Assembly (NCBI GenBank): GCA_963698085.1
Contig: OY969122.1
Span: 2,046,001 to 2,110,000 of the forward strand
Origin: VRUE01 sp963698085
GTDB taxonomy: Bacteria > Actinomycetota > Thermoleophilia > Solirubrobacterales > 70-9
Direction of reading: 5' to 3'
DNA: 64,000 bases
This document shows, piece by piece, positions 10,306-18,377 of this stretch. Under the pieces are notes generated by a model. The model did no database searches and was not told the origin of the DNA. It worked only from the letters and a program-made list of their open reading frames with translations. Positions within the stretch are counted from its first letter, which is position 1; every line of letters begins with the position of its first letter. Position numbers and translations under genes: made by a program.

Positions 10306-11955
10306 ATGGGCAAACTCGGATCGATCGCAACGGCAGCGCGGCAGGCCGCCTCGGACAAAGCGTTCGAGGTCCGGGTGCTGCGTGAGGCCGGCGTCCTCGG
10401 CCTGCACCGTCCCGATAAGTCCGCAAAGGTCGTCTCCGCCTTCCTGCGCTGGGGCGCCTCGCCGGCCCTCGGGATCACGACCGCGGCGATTCACCACCCG
10501 CACGAGACGGCGCTGATCGACGAACGCGGCTCGCTCACGTTCGAGCAGCTGCAGCGGCGCACCAACGCACTCGCGCACGCCTTCGAGCGGATGGGGATCG
10601 GGCATGGGGACGGGGTCGGGATCATGTGCCGCAACCACCGTGGCTTCGTCGAGACGACGCTGGCGGCCGCCAAGATCGGCGCCAGCGCGCTCTACCTGAA
10701 CACGATGTTCGCCGGCCCGCAGCTGGTCGAGGTGACCCGCCGTGAGGCGCCGAAGGCGCTCGTCTACGACGAGGAGTTCACCGATCTGCTCGACGGCGTA
10801 GACGAGAGCATCCAGCGGGTGGTCGGCTGGAGCGACGGCGAGACCGGGGCGGTGACGCTGGACTCGTTGATCGCCTCCGGCGATGAGTCGAACCTGAAGC
10901 CGCCGCCCGACAAACCCCGCTTCGTCATCCTCACTTCCGGCACGACGGGGACGCCCAGGGGTGCCCAGCGCTCCAGCCCCGACGGCTTGTTCGCGATCGC
11001 GGCGCTGATCGACAAGATCCCCTACCGCAGCCGCGAGACGATGATGATCGCCGCGCCGCTCTTCCACTCCTGGGGCTTCTTCCACTTCATCATGAGCTTG
11101 CCGACTGCCTCGACGATCGTGCTGCGGCGGCGCTTCGACCCGGAGGAGACGCTGCGCGCGGTGCAGGTCCACCGCGCCCAGGTGCTTGCCGTGGTGCCGG
11201 TGATGCTCCAGCGCATCCTGCGGCTGCCCGAGGAGACGCTCGCCTCCTACGACCTCTCCTCGCTGCGGATTACCTCGCTCTCCGGCTCCGCTCTGCCGGG
11301 CGAGCTGGCGATCGACTGGATGGACCGCTTCGGCGACAACATCTACAACCTCTACGGCTCGACCGAGGTCGCCTATGCGACCGTCGCCACCCCGGCGGAC
11401 CTGCGCGCGGCGCCTGGCACCGCGGGGCGGCCACCGCGCGGCACCGTGGTGCGGCTCTACAGCGAGGGCGGGCAGGAGGTGCCGCAGGGCGAGGTCGGGC
11501 GGATCTTCGTCGGCAACGAGATGTCCTTCGAGGGCTACACGGGGGGCGGTGGTAAGGACATGATCGACGGCCTGCTGAGTAGTGGCGACGTCGGTCACAT
11601 CGATTCCGGTGGGCGACTATTCATCGACGGACGCGACGACGAGATGATCGTCTCCGGCGGCGAGAACGTCTTCCCGCGCGAGGTCGAGGACCTGCTCGCC
11701 GATCACGAGGCGGTGGTCGAGGTAGCGGTGATCGGCGTCGAGGACGAGGAGTTCGGGCAGCGGCTGAAGGCGTTCGTCGTGGTTGCCGAGGAGGCCGAGG
11801 TGTCCGACGAGGACCTGAAGGCACACGTCAAGATCCATCTCGCCGGCTACAAGGCGCCGCGCGAGGTCGAGTTCCTGCCGGAGCTGCCGCGCAACGCGAG
11901 CGGCAAGATCCTCAAGCGCGAGCTGCACTCGCGCGAGGCCAAGAAGCCCGCTTAG
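10306..11955 (+). CDS. Acyl-CoA synthetase (FadD-like AMP-forming ligase)
   Basis: The 549-residue protein is an ANL-superfamily adenylating enzyme, expected to activate a carboxylic (probably fatty) acid with ATP and load it on CoA. The motifs seen are A3 (ILTSGTTGTPRGAQ), A4-like FHSWGFFHF, A5 (NLYGSTEVAYAT), A7/A8 (SGDVGHIDSGGRLFIDGRDD followed by EMIVSGGENVFP) and A10 (NASGKILKREL) with the catalytic Lys. An N-terminal helical stretch of about 65 residues precedes the AMP-binding core. Chain-length preference cannot be read. It starts with ATG 13 bp after ispF. Functional partners may be the beta-oxidation genes 18 kb downstream. Confidence 0.9.
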   Translation: MGKLGSIATAARQAASDKAFEVRVLREAGVLGLHRPDKSAKVVSAFLRWGASPALGITTAAIHHPHETALIDERGSLTFEQLQRRTNALAHAFERMGIGHGDGVGIMCRNHRGFVETTLAAAKIGASALYLNTMFAGPQLVEVTRREAPKALVYDEEFTDLLDGVDESIQRVVGWSDGETGAVTLDSLIASGDESNLKPPPDKPRFVILTSGTTGTPRGAQRSSPDGLFAIAALIDKIPYRSRETMMIAAPLFHSWGFFHFIMSLPTASTIVLRRRFDPEETLRAVQVHRAQVLAVVPVMLQRILRLPEETLASYDLSSLRITSLSGSALPGELAIDWMDRFGDNIYNLYGSTEVAYATVATPADLRAAPGTAGRPPRGTVVRLYSEGGQEVPQGEVGRIFVGNEMSFEGYTGGGGKDMIDGLLSSGDVGHIDSGGRLFIDGRDDEMIVSGGENVFPREVEDLLADHEAVVEVAVIGVEDEEFGQRLKAFVVVAEEAEVSDEDLKAHVKIHLAGYKAPREVEFLPELPRNASGKILKRELHSREAKKPA

Positions 11956-12031
11956 CGAGTCCGCTAATTGCGGCTTTTGGCTCTGGCAACCGCTGGCGGA
12001 GTCGCCGCCGCCCGTAGTAGTTTGCGACGGA

Positions 12032-12889
12032 ATGGGCGAACCCGCGGTGCGGTTGACGGCAGTAGGCGAAGCGACGGACCAGATGCACGGCGTCGCCAAG
12101 CAGGCCCTGGAGTGGGTCCGAGTCGGCGAGGAGCGCGTCGCGGCTGCAGAAGCCGAGCAGAAGGCGGTTAGGCAGCGGGCGAAAGCGACGCTGGCCAAGC
12201 TCGGCGAGCAGGGCCGCGAGCGGATTGCGTCCGAGCGCGAGAAACGACGTGAGGCCGAGGCGCGCGTGGCGCGTGCCGAGGAGGGCCGCGACCGGGCCGA
12301 GAAGGCCTTCGAGCGAGCGCAACGACGAGCCGAGGCCGACCGCGAGGCGTTCGCAACGCAGATGGCCGCCGTCAAAGGCCAGGCCGACCAAGTGACGGCG
12401 CAAGCGGTGAAGCGGACCGAGGAAGAGGCTTCGCAGCGGACCGGCGAGGTGCTCAAAAAGGCGCAGGCCGACGCCGACCGGCGCGTCGCTGCCGCCGAGC
12501 AGCGTGCAGCCGAGGCCGAGGCTCGTGCTGAGGAGGCCCACCAGCTCGCCGTCCGGCTCGAGAGCGAGATCGAGGAACGGGTGATGCAGGGCACCGTGGA
12601 CGTCCGGCGCGAGGCCGAGGAGCGGGTTGCGAAGCTGATCGAGCGGGTGGAAGGCGAGGCGGAGGAGAAGGCCCGCAAGCGGGCCGAGGAGCAACTTCAG
12701 GCCGAGTCGGAGCGGATCCGCGGTCAGGCCGAGCAGCGCGAGGAGCGGCTGCGCCGCGCCGCCGAGGACGAGATCAAGGCAAGCGCCAAGAAAGCCCGCC
12801 GCGAAGTGCTCGCCGCGGCCGACCAGACCGCGCCTTCCTGGTCGCGCAACGAGGCATCCGCCTCCGGCGCGGGCTACCGAACGTTCTAG
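12032..12889 (+). CDS. Long coiled-coil protein of unknown function
   Basis: The 285-residue protein is almost entirely charged alpha-helix, rich in Ala, Glu, Arg and Gln with heptad spacing from about residue 25 to 260. It has no signal peptide, no membrane segment and no recognisable enzyme motif. The ends differ in composition: an N-terminal GEATDQMHGVAKQALEWV segment and a Ser/Ala-rich C-terminus ending YRTF. It could be a structural or scaffold protein. It starts with ATG 76 bp after the acyl-CoA ligase and ends 21 bp before cysS. No name can be given. Confidence 0.75.
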   Translation: MGEPAVRLTAVGEATDQMHGVAKQALEWVRVGEERVAAAEAEQKAVRQRAKATLAKLGEQGRERIASEREKRREAEARVARAEEGRDRAEKAFERAQRRAEADREAFATQMAAVKGQADQVTAQAVKRTEEEASQRTGEVLKKAQADADRRVAAAEQRAAEAEARAEEAHQLAVRLESEIEERVMQGTVDVRREAEERVAKLIERVEGEAEEKARKRAEEQLQAESERIRGQAEQREERLRRAAEDEIKASAKKARREVLAAADQTAPSWSRNEASASGAGYRTF

Positions 12890-12910
12890 TCCCCTCTAGC
12901 ATCCGCCCCG

Positions 12911-14356
12911 ATGCGAGAGGTGCGGATCAGGGACACGCTGAGCGGCGAGCTGCGCGCGCTCGACCCCGACGGCGAGGTCGGGATCTACGCCTGTGGTCCG
13001 ACCGTCTACAGCCGCATCCACATCGGCAACGCACGACCGTTCGTGATTTTTTCCCTGCTGGCGCGATTTCTGAAATCCGAGGGATACAAGGCGCGCCTCG
13101 TCGTCAACGTCACCGACATCAACGACAAGATCTACGACGCGGCGCGGGCGGTAAACGAGCCCTCGGCCGAGTTCGCCGAACGGATGACCAAGGCCTATCT
13201 CGAGGACACCGACCGCCTCGGTCTTGGCCGTCCCGACGCCGAGCCGCTGGCGACCGAGACGATCGGCGGGATCGTCGCCTTGATCGGCGACCTGATCGAC
13301 TCGGACCATGCTTATGAGTCCGGTGGCGACGTCTACTTCCGCGTGCGCAGCTTCGATGCCTACGGCAAGCTTTCCAACCGGCGCACCGAGGACATGGACC
13401 AGGGCGAGGAGGCCGGCTCTGCCTCGCTGAAGGAGGACCCGCTCGACTTCGCCCTCTGGAAGGCACACAAGGAGGGCGAGGACACGAGCTGGGACTCGCC
13501 GTGGGGGCCGGGCAGGCCGGGCTGGCACATCGAGTGCTCGGCGATGGCTGAGACCGAGCTGGGACCCTCCTTTGCGATCCACGGCGGTGGTTCCGACCTC
13601 GTCTTCCCCCACCACGAGAACGAGATCGCCCAGTCCGAGGCGGCGGGGCGGCCCTTCGCCCGCCTCTGGATGCACAACGGGATGGTCGAGACCGACGCCG
13701 AGAAGATGTCGAAGTCGGAGGGCAACATCTTTCAGCTTTCCGAGGCGCTTGATCGTTACGGGCGTGAGGCGGTCGTCGACTACCTGATCTCGGGGCACTA
13801 CCGGCAGCCGTTGGCGTTTGGTCCTGAGCAGATGGACCAGGCCGTCGCACGGGTCGAGCGGTTGCGGAACTTCTTTCGGGAGCATCCACTCAGGGACCAA
13901 GGTCGGGGGGAGTCGGGGGAGGCCCTGCCGGAGCAACAGCATGGAGGCTCCGTCAGGGCCTCCCCCGACTCCTCTCGCCAGGGACGCCCCGCCGGGGGCT
14001 CCGCCAGCTCTCGCTTAGACAGCTTTCGCGATGCGCTGGCCGATGACTTCAACACCCCAAGGGCCATGGCGGAGGTGTTTGAGCTGGTGGCTGAAGCAAA
14101 TCGCGATGAGGTAGCCGGTGGTGAGGCTGCCGGGGCTGTAGCCGAGATGCTGGACCTCGTCGGTCTCAGCTCCCTTACCCAGCCGGATCAGGGAGTTGAG
14201 ACCGACGAGGGGGCGCAGAAGCTGATGGAGGAACGCGAGGCAGCACGCGCCGAGAGAGACTTCGAGCGCGCCGACAGGATTCGCGATGAGCTTGCAGAGC
14301 TCGGCTGGGAAGTCAGGGACTCGGCTGCCGGTCCCAGCCTCGTTCCTAAGGTCTAG
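12911..14356 (+). CDS. cysS: Cysteinyl-tRNA synthetase CysS with a palindromic in-frame insert
   Basis: The class I synthetase charges tRNA-Cys. The Zn-binding Cys lies in IYACGPTVY, the HIGH-type motif is RIHIGNARPF, later Zn ligands are in GPGRPGWHIECSAM and HHENEIAQSEA, and KMSKS appears as EKMSKSEGN. The C-terminal helical domain contains DALADDFNTPRAMAEVFEL. At 481 residues it is slightly longer than usual. The extra length sits between RNFFREHP and SFRDALADDFNTP, a Gly/Ser/Pro-rich stretch of about 40 residues encoded by a hairpin at 13909-13972. The codons there are in frame, so the enzyme should tolerate it as a surface loop. rlmB starts on the next base after the stop. Confidence 0.96.
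   Translation: MREVRIRDTLSGELRALDPDGEVGIYACGPTVYSRIHIGNARPFVIFSLLARFLKSEGYKARLVVNVTDINDKIYDAARAVNEPSAEFAERMTKAYLEDTDRLGLGRPDAEPLATETIGGIVALIGDLIDSDHAYESGGDVYFRVRSFDAYGKLSNRRTEDMDQGEEAGSASLKEDPLDFALWKAHKEGEDTSWDSPWGPGRPGWHIECSAMAETELGPSFAIHGGGSDLVFPHHENEIAQSEAAGRPFARLWMHNGMVETDAEKMSKSEGNIFQLSEALDRYGREAVVDYLISGHYRQPLAFGPEQMDQAVARVERLRNFFREHPLRDQGRGESGEALPEQQHGGSVRASPDSSRQGRPAGGSASSRLDSFRDALADDFNTPRAMAEVFELVAEANRDEVAGGEAAGAVAEMLDLVGLSSLTQPDQGVETDEGAQKLMEEREAARAERDFERADRIRDELAELGWEVRDSAAGPSLVPKV
13909..13972. repeat. Palindromic insert inside cysS
   Basis: The arms GGAGTCGGGGGAGGCCCTG (13909-13927) and its exact complement (13954-13972) give a 19-bp perfect stem. After one mismatch the pairing continues for 6 bp (13929-13934 with 13947-13952), leaving a 12-base loop. 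The insert lies in the reading frame of cysS and codes for a low-complexity segment not expected in CysS. Confidence 0.9.
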
Positions 14357-15028
14357 ATGACGAGTCAGATCATCTATGGTCGCCGGCCGATTGAGGAGGT
14401 GGAACGGGGGAGGAGAAGCGTGCGCCGGATTTGGCGGGCGCCGGAGACCTCGACCGAGGAGCTTGAGCGGCTCTGTGGCTCGCCCGACCACCAGGGTGTC
14501 GTGGCGGAGGTTGATCCGTATCCGTATGCCGACCCGAATGCGTTGCTGCGTCGGCCAGATGCTCTGATCGTCGCGCTCGACCAGGTCCAGGACCCGCGCA
14601 ACCTCGGGGCGATCTGCCGCTCGGCCGAGTTCGCCGGCGTGGCTGGTGTGGTGATTCCCGAACGCCGCTCGGCCGAGGTCACCGCGGTCGTCTGCAAGGC
14701 GTCGGCAGGCGCGGTCGAGCATCTCGACATCGCCCGCGTACGCAACCTCGCGGATTGGCTCTCCGAAGCCAGGGCTGCCGAATTCTGGATCTGGGGCGCC
14801 GACGCGGAAGGTGACAAGCCGCCGTGGAAGATCCATCTGGTCGGGCCGACGGTGATCGTCCTCGGCGGAGAGGGGAAGGGAATCCGTCCCCGGGTGGCCT
14901 CCGCTTGCGATGCCTTGACCGCGCTGCCCCGGCTCGGCGAGGTGGACTCGCTCAACGTCTCCGCTGCCGCTGCCGCTCTTCTATTCGAGGCAGTTCGACA
15001 GCGCAGCGACGGCGATTCGAGCCTCTGA
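14357..15028 (+). CDS. rlmB: 23S rRNA (guanosine-2'-O-)-methyltransferase RlmB / TrmH-family SpoU methylase
   Basis: The 223-residue SPOUT methyltransferase uses SAM to methylate a ribose 2'-OH in rRNA (G2251 in E. coli for RlmB) or tRNA. The three SpoU motifs are visible: LDQVQDPRNLGAICRSAEFAG (motif 1, with the catalytic Arg and Asn), VIVLGGEGKGIRPRV (motif 2), and LPRLGEVDSLNVSAAAAALLFE (motif 3). The N-terminal substrate-binding domain (IIYGRRPIEEVERG) is shorter than in E. coli RlmB (243 aa). The ATG directly follows the cysS stop, the same cysS-rlmB order as in Bacillus. The position next to cysS and sigH supports RlmB, though target specificity is not proven. Confidence 0.9.
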   Translation: MTSQIIYGRRPIEEVERGRRSVRRIWRAPETSTEELERLCGSPDHQGVVAEVDPYPYADPNALLRRPDALIVALDQVQDPRNLGAICRSAEFAGVAGVVIPERRSAEVTAVVCKASAGAVEHLDIARVRNLADWLSEARAAEFWIWGADAEGDKPPWKIHLVGPTVIVLGGEGKGIRPRVASACDALTALPRLGEVDSLNVSAAAAALLFEAVRQRSDGDSSL

Positions 15029-15042
15029 GTCGGCGTAGCACT

Positions 15043-15064
15043 TGCAACGGCGTTTGCATTTTTT
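15043..15064 (+). terminator. Possible weak terminator after rlmB
   Basis: TGCAA-CGGCGT-TTGCA is a 5-bp stem followed at once by TTTTTT (15059-15064), 14 bp after the rlmB stop. The stem is short, so termination would be weak. Confidence 0.35.
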
Positions 15065-15076
15065 CGCAATTTGGGG

Positions 15077-15105
15077 TTGACAGAACTCCGCCGGTCGGTA
15101 AAGCT
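15077..15105 (+). promoter_or_regulatory. Possible promoter for the SigH-like sigma gene
   Basis: TTGACA (15077-15082) is a perfect -35 box. TAAAGC at 15099-15104 lies 16 bp downstream as a partial -10 box. This would leave a leader of about 110 bases before GTG 15219, with AAAGGAG at 15204-15210. Confidence 0.4.
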
Positions 15106-15218
15106 ACCGCGCCAACAAGGGTGAAGCTCAGCTTGAGTCTGAGATTTATCCCGTCAATAGGGGCGCCACCAGGGGAGGTATCGGCGCCACGACCCTTCAT
15201 CTCAAAGGAGAAGGATCA

Positions 15219-15926
15219 GTGGCTCTTTCCTCGCCAACCCAGGAATTGCGACTCCCCAGCGGGCACTTCAACGGCTCTACCCGGCCCAGCTCTAACCCTC
15301 AACCTGAACTTGATGATCACTATCTGGTCGCCCTAGCCAAGGAGGGGCGGACCGATGCCTACGACTCGATCGTTCGTCGCTACCGCGGCTTCGTCCGTCT
15401 CAAGGCCTCCTCCTACTTCTTGCTCGGTGGAGAGAGCGACGACCTGATCCAAGAAGGCCTGCTCGGCCTCTACAAGGCGATTCGCGACTACCGCAGCGAC
15501 CGCGAGTCGAGCTTCCGCAGCTTTGCCGAGCTCTGCATCACCCGCCAGATCATCACCGCGGTGAAGACGGCGACCCGCAACAAGCACACGCCGCTCAACC
15601 AGTACGTCTCCTTCAGCCAGACGCCGGCCGCCGCGGGCGACTCCGACACGACCCTCGACGAGATCCTGCCCGGCCCGAGCGTCGCCGACCCGGTCAACCA
15701 GGTGATTGCCAGCGAGGAGCTTGAGAGCCTCGTCTCTTGCCTCTCGGGCACCTCGGGCGTGCTCTCCGACCTCGAGAGCCGTGTCCTCTCGCTCTATCTA
15801 GACGGCCACTCCTACGAGGCGACGGCCGAGCGCCTCGAGTGCGACACCAAGACTGTCGACAACGCCCTGCAGCGCGTCAAGCGCAAGGTCGCCACTCACC
15901 TCGACTCGCGCGAGGTTCCAGCGTAG
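15219..15926 (+). CDS. sigH: RNA polymerase sigma-70 factor, SigH-like
   Basis: The 235-residue protein has sigma region 2 (AYDSIVRRYRGFVRLKASSYF, ESDDLIQEGLLGLYKAIRDY, then SFRSFAELCITRQIITAV in 2.3-2.4) and region 4 (LSDLESRVLSLYLDGHSYEA, then CDTKTVDNALQRVKRK helix-turn-helix). Region 3 is reduced to a linker. The pattern is that of Bacillus SigH/Spo0H rather than a typical ECF factor. The location after cysS-rlmB matches Bacillus sigH, which strengthens the name; a sporulation role should not be assumed. GTG 15219 is preceded by AAAGGAG at 8 bp spacing. The N-terminal 25 residues are Ser/Pro-rich and poorly conserved. Confidence 0.85.
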   Translation: MALSSPTQELRLPSGHFNGSTRPSSNPQPELDDHYLVALAKEGRTDAYDSIVRRYRGFVRLKASSYFLLGGESDDLIQEGLLGLYKAIRDYRSDRESSFRSFAELCITRQIITAVKTATRNKHTPLNQYVSFSQTPAAAGDSDTTLDEILPGPSVADPVNQVIASEELESLVSCLSGTSGVLSDLESRVLSLYLDGHSYEATAERLECDTKTVDNALQRVKRKVATHLDSREVPA

Positions 15927-15951
15927 GAGCCCACCTCGGTAGGGATTCCAC

Positions 15952-17064
15952 TTAACTTTTTTCAACGGCGAGTTCGAGCGCGTCTAGGAAGGAAGCTGGC
16001 TCGAATGCCTGGGCGGGTGCCAGGGCGCCTTTACGGTCATAGCCAGGATCAGCGCAGAGCAGCGCCCCGTGAGCGAGGCTGACCGCGGTGAGGCCGTAGA
16101 CGTCACCACCGCGGACGGTGCCGCGGCGAACCTCCATCTTGCCCCGCGCCTCACAGCTGATCGTGAAGCGCGCTTTCTTCCGGTCCTCTTCGCTCGGTGC
16201 CGCCGGTAGGCGCCGGATCAGCGCCCCCATCGCTTGGCGCAGCGGAGTGCGCATAGCTAGGCCGAGCAGGGGAGAGGAGGCGACGGCGAGCGGCATCAAC
16301 CGGGGCGGCACGACCATCCCGTTGAGCAGCGTCCGCACTTGGCCGGTCTCCACATGCCGAGGCACGGTGACCTGCTCCCCAGCGGGATAGCGCAGCATCC
16401 GCTGCTCCCCGATCGGATCGGGAAAGTGCCAGCGGCCGCCGTCGGCACTGCGCGGCGCCGGCCGCCAATCTCCATCGGACCAGACGACGTCGCCACCCCG
16501 CATGATCTCCAGCCCCGAAAGCGCAGTCCCATGCGTAGGCGCAAACCCATGCACGCAATAGGCAATGACGATCTCCTCCAGCGGCCCCATCCCATCAGCA
16601 GTAAGCGCCGCAATCAAATCGCCAGGGGCGTAGTCAAAGCCCATCCCGGAGACCAGCGCAATTCCCTTTTCCTCGGCTGGCTTCCCATACCGATCAAAGA
16701 TCATCCGCATAAACCCCTGCTCCCCGGTCGTATCGAGGTAATGCGTCCCGGTATCAACAGCCGCAGCCACAACCGGCTCCCCATAAAGAGAGAACGGCCC
16801 AGCACAAGCCACCACCACCGAGCAAGGCTCGAGCATCTCCCGCAACCCGTCCGGATCATCGACCGGAACAGCCTTGAACGGCACACCCCCAAGCTCCCCG
16901 GAAAGTGCCTCCAGCTTGCGAGCATCTCGCCCAGCAATCAGAAAGTCAGCTCCCGCTTCCTTCAATTCCCGGGCAATCAACCCACCCGTGAAGCCGCTAG
17001 CTCCGTAGACGGCAATCGGTCCAGCCTGCGCGGGATTACCGTGAGAAGCGACGTTCGTGGCCAC
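15952..17064 (-). CDS. Saccharopine dehydrogenase-like NAD(P)-binding oxidoreductase
   Basis: The 370-residue protein starts with a Rossmann fold: IAVYGASGFTGGLIARELKE, then FLIAGRDARKLEAL, followed by VVVACAGPFSLYGEPVVAA and HYLDTTGEQGF. This is the pattern of the saccharopine dehydrogenase NADP-binding family that includes mycobacterial trans-acting enoyl reductases. The C-terminal half lacks a recognisable lysine-pathway domain, so a reductase acting on lipids or a similar substrate is more likely than lysine metabolism. The start is GTG at 17064. It converges on the sigma gene with a 25-bp gap. The downstream half is rich in Ala/Pro with a possible amphipathic helix near residues 255-285. 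Confidence 0.8.
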   Translation of the reverse strand: MATNVASHGNPAQAGPIAVYGASGFTGGLIARELKEAGADFLIAGRDARKLEALSGELGGVPFKAVPVDDPDGLREMLEPCSVVVACAGPFSLYGEPVVAAAVDTGTHYLDTTGEQGFMRMIFDRYGKPAEEKGIALVSGMGFDYAPGDLIAALTADGMGPLEEIVIAYCVHGFAPTHGTALSGLEIMRGGDVVWSDGDWRPAPRSADGGRWHFPDPIGEQRMLRYPAGEQVTVPRHVETGQVRTLLNGMVVPPRLMPLAVASSPLLGLAMRTPLRQAMGALIRRLPAAPSEEDRKKARFTISCEARGKMEVRRGTVRGGDVYGLTAVSLAHGALLCADPGYDRKGALAPAQAFEPASFLDALELAVEKS

Positions 17065-17116
17065 CGGCGGACGGTATCTCAGGTCGCTTGAGGGTGCGGG
17101 AGGCGTGCCTGAGTTG

Positions 17117-18142
17117 TCAGTGACGCTCTAGGTCGGTGAGCACATAGTCGAGCAGTCCCTGGCCGTGCTCAGAAGCCACGGAGATGTCGTCTGCCGTGAC
17201 TCTCGCTCGGTGGAGGGATTGCATTCTCAGGACGTCGCCGTCGGTGCGGTTGTTGGGGAAGACGCCGGCGTAGGAGACGCCTAGACGCTCTAGGTGGTCG
17301 GCTAGTAGGGCCGTCGCTGGATTCTCCAGAGGGAGGTCCAGGTAGATGGCATCGAGGCCTTTGCGGTGGAAGAGGTGGCGGCGCTCGGCTGCTACTGCTG
17401 CCTCCAGGTCGGCGCCTGGTTCGTGGACGGTGATTAGGGCCAGGTTGTGATCCTCATCCGGCTCTACGTGTAGCCCAGTTCGCTCCGGTATCCGCGCGTC
17501 GGCGGGCGGGTCGGCAAGGGTTCCTCGCAGCTCACACAGCTCCAGCGTCTGCCCGATGATGTCCCGGTGGCGCCCGGGCGCGTAGACCTCGCGCTCGTGG
17601 CCATCGTTGAGCTTGGTGTAGAAGAGCGCTGCCGATTGGCGGCGGGGTCGGTGGTCGGTCGCCGCGTCATTGTCGACGCTCGCCGGGATCCAGCCGAGCA
17701 GGAAGCCGGTCTCGTGGGCACCCAGCTCGAGGTTGGCGCGCTGGCTGTAGGGGTGGGCCGCGGTCGCCTCGCTGTACATCCCCGCCAGGCCGCGCGCTCT
17801 GGCCCAGTCCATCAGGTGCTGCTTGGTTCTCGTGAAGAGGTGTTGCCCGCGCGCCGACGCCATCGTCACCGCCTGACCCGAGTGGCCGACGGCGTCGCCG
17901 ACCGCCGCCAGGCTCATCCCCTCGTGGCAGAGCAACTCGCCTTCGGCGGACTCCGCGACCCAGGAGACGTAGGTGCCGGCCGTTAGCCGCGCCTCGACCT
18001 CGGCCTCGTCGTAGACCCAGCGCACGTCGTAGGTCTCGCCATAGGCGGCCCGGATCGCCTCGGTTAGGACACTCCCTTCGCCCGGCTCCAGGGAGCGGAA
18101 GGTAGCATCGACCGTCTCACCGCTCGTACTCACGCGCTGCAT
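17117..18142 (-). CDS. GNAT-like N-acetyltransferase domain protein
   Basis: The 341-residue protein has a GNAT-type first half: YVSWVAESAEGELLCHEGM (core strands), then FTRTKQHLMDWARARGLAGM and YSEATAAHPYSQRANLELGA, where the H-P-Y-S-Q segment is typical of acyltransferases found near anti-sigma/histidine-kinase-like modules in actinobacteria. A consensus acetyl-CoA loop (Q/RxxGxG/A) is not clearly preserved. The second half (about 200-341) appears to be another divergent GNAT-like domain. Substrate and partner are unknown. The ATG is at 18142, directly beside an endonuclease remnant on the other strand. Confidence 0.6.
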   Translation of the reverse strand: MQRVSTSGETVDATFRSLEPGEGSVLTEAIRAAYGETYDVRWVYDEAEVEARLTAGTYVSWVAESAEGELLCHEGMSLAAVGDAVGHSGQAVTMASARGQHLFTRTKQHLMDWARARGLAGMYSEATAAHPYSQRANLELGAHETGFLLGWIPASVDNDAATDHRPRRQSAALFYTKLNDGHEREVYAPGRHRDIIGQTLELCELRGTLADPPADARIPERTGLHVEPDEDHNLALITVHEPGADLEAAVAAERRHLFHRKGLDAIYLDLPLENPATALLADHLERLGVSYAGVFPNNRTDGDVLRMQSLHRARVTADDISVASEHGQGLLDYVLTDLERH

Positions 18143-18310
18143 CCTTGCCGATCGGATCTCTTCGCCATCTACTGCCCGGAAAACGCGACGGTATATTTAG
18201 TTCCAGCTGATGAGCTCTCTCCGAACATCAACTACCTCCGCGTAGACCCCGCGCGCAACAACCAAGCCAAACGCATCCGTTGGGCGCGAGATTATGAACT
18301 GCCCGCCTAG
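18143..18310 (+). pseudogene. Remnant of a group I intron-associated PD-(D/E)XK endonuclease
   Basis: An open stretch without a start reads SDLFAIYCPENATVYLVP and then, a few residues on, YLRVDPARNNQAKRIRWA followed by RDYEL and a TAG at 18308-18310. This closely resembles the C-terminal end of the homing-type PD-(D/E)XK endonucleases associated with group I introns, in which a YCP...VYLVP strand pair is followed by N-x-Q...(I/V)RWA.DYEL. The N-terminal catalytic part is missing; the neighbouring minus-strand gene begins right where it should be. The stop lies inside the 5' end of tRNA-Thr. Family assignment is from memory of the motif, so moderate confidence. Confidence 0.55.
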
Positions 18311-18373
18311 CTCAATTGGCAGAGCACTCGATTTGTAATCGAGAGGTTTCCGGTTCAACCCCGGAGGCGGGCT
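18301..18373 (+). tRNA. tRNA-Thr (TGT anticodon)
   Basis: The 73-base cloverleaf has an acceptor stem GCCCGCC/GGCGGGC, a D arm GCTC...GAGC, an anticodon stem CTCGA/TCGAG with loop TTTGTAA (anticodon TGT, reading ACA), a short variable loop AGGTT, and a T arm TCCGG-TTCAACC-CCGGA. The discriminator base is T and CCA is not encoded. It sits between the endonuclease remnant and the SHOCT membrane protein gene. Confidence 0.97.
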
Positions 18374-18377
18374 CTCT

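Noticed and set aside
8253..10478. Very long minus-strand open frame (741 codons) over the PHP and ispF region
   Set aside because: Low-complexity Arg/Asp/Val-rich shadow typical of GC-rich DNA; the plus strand has PHP and IspF motifs and good starts.
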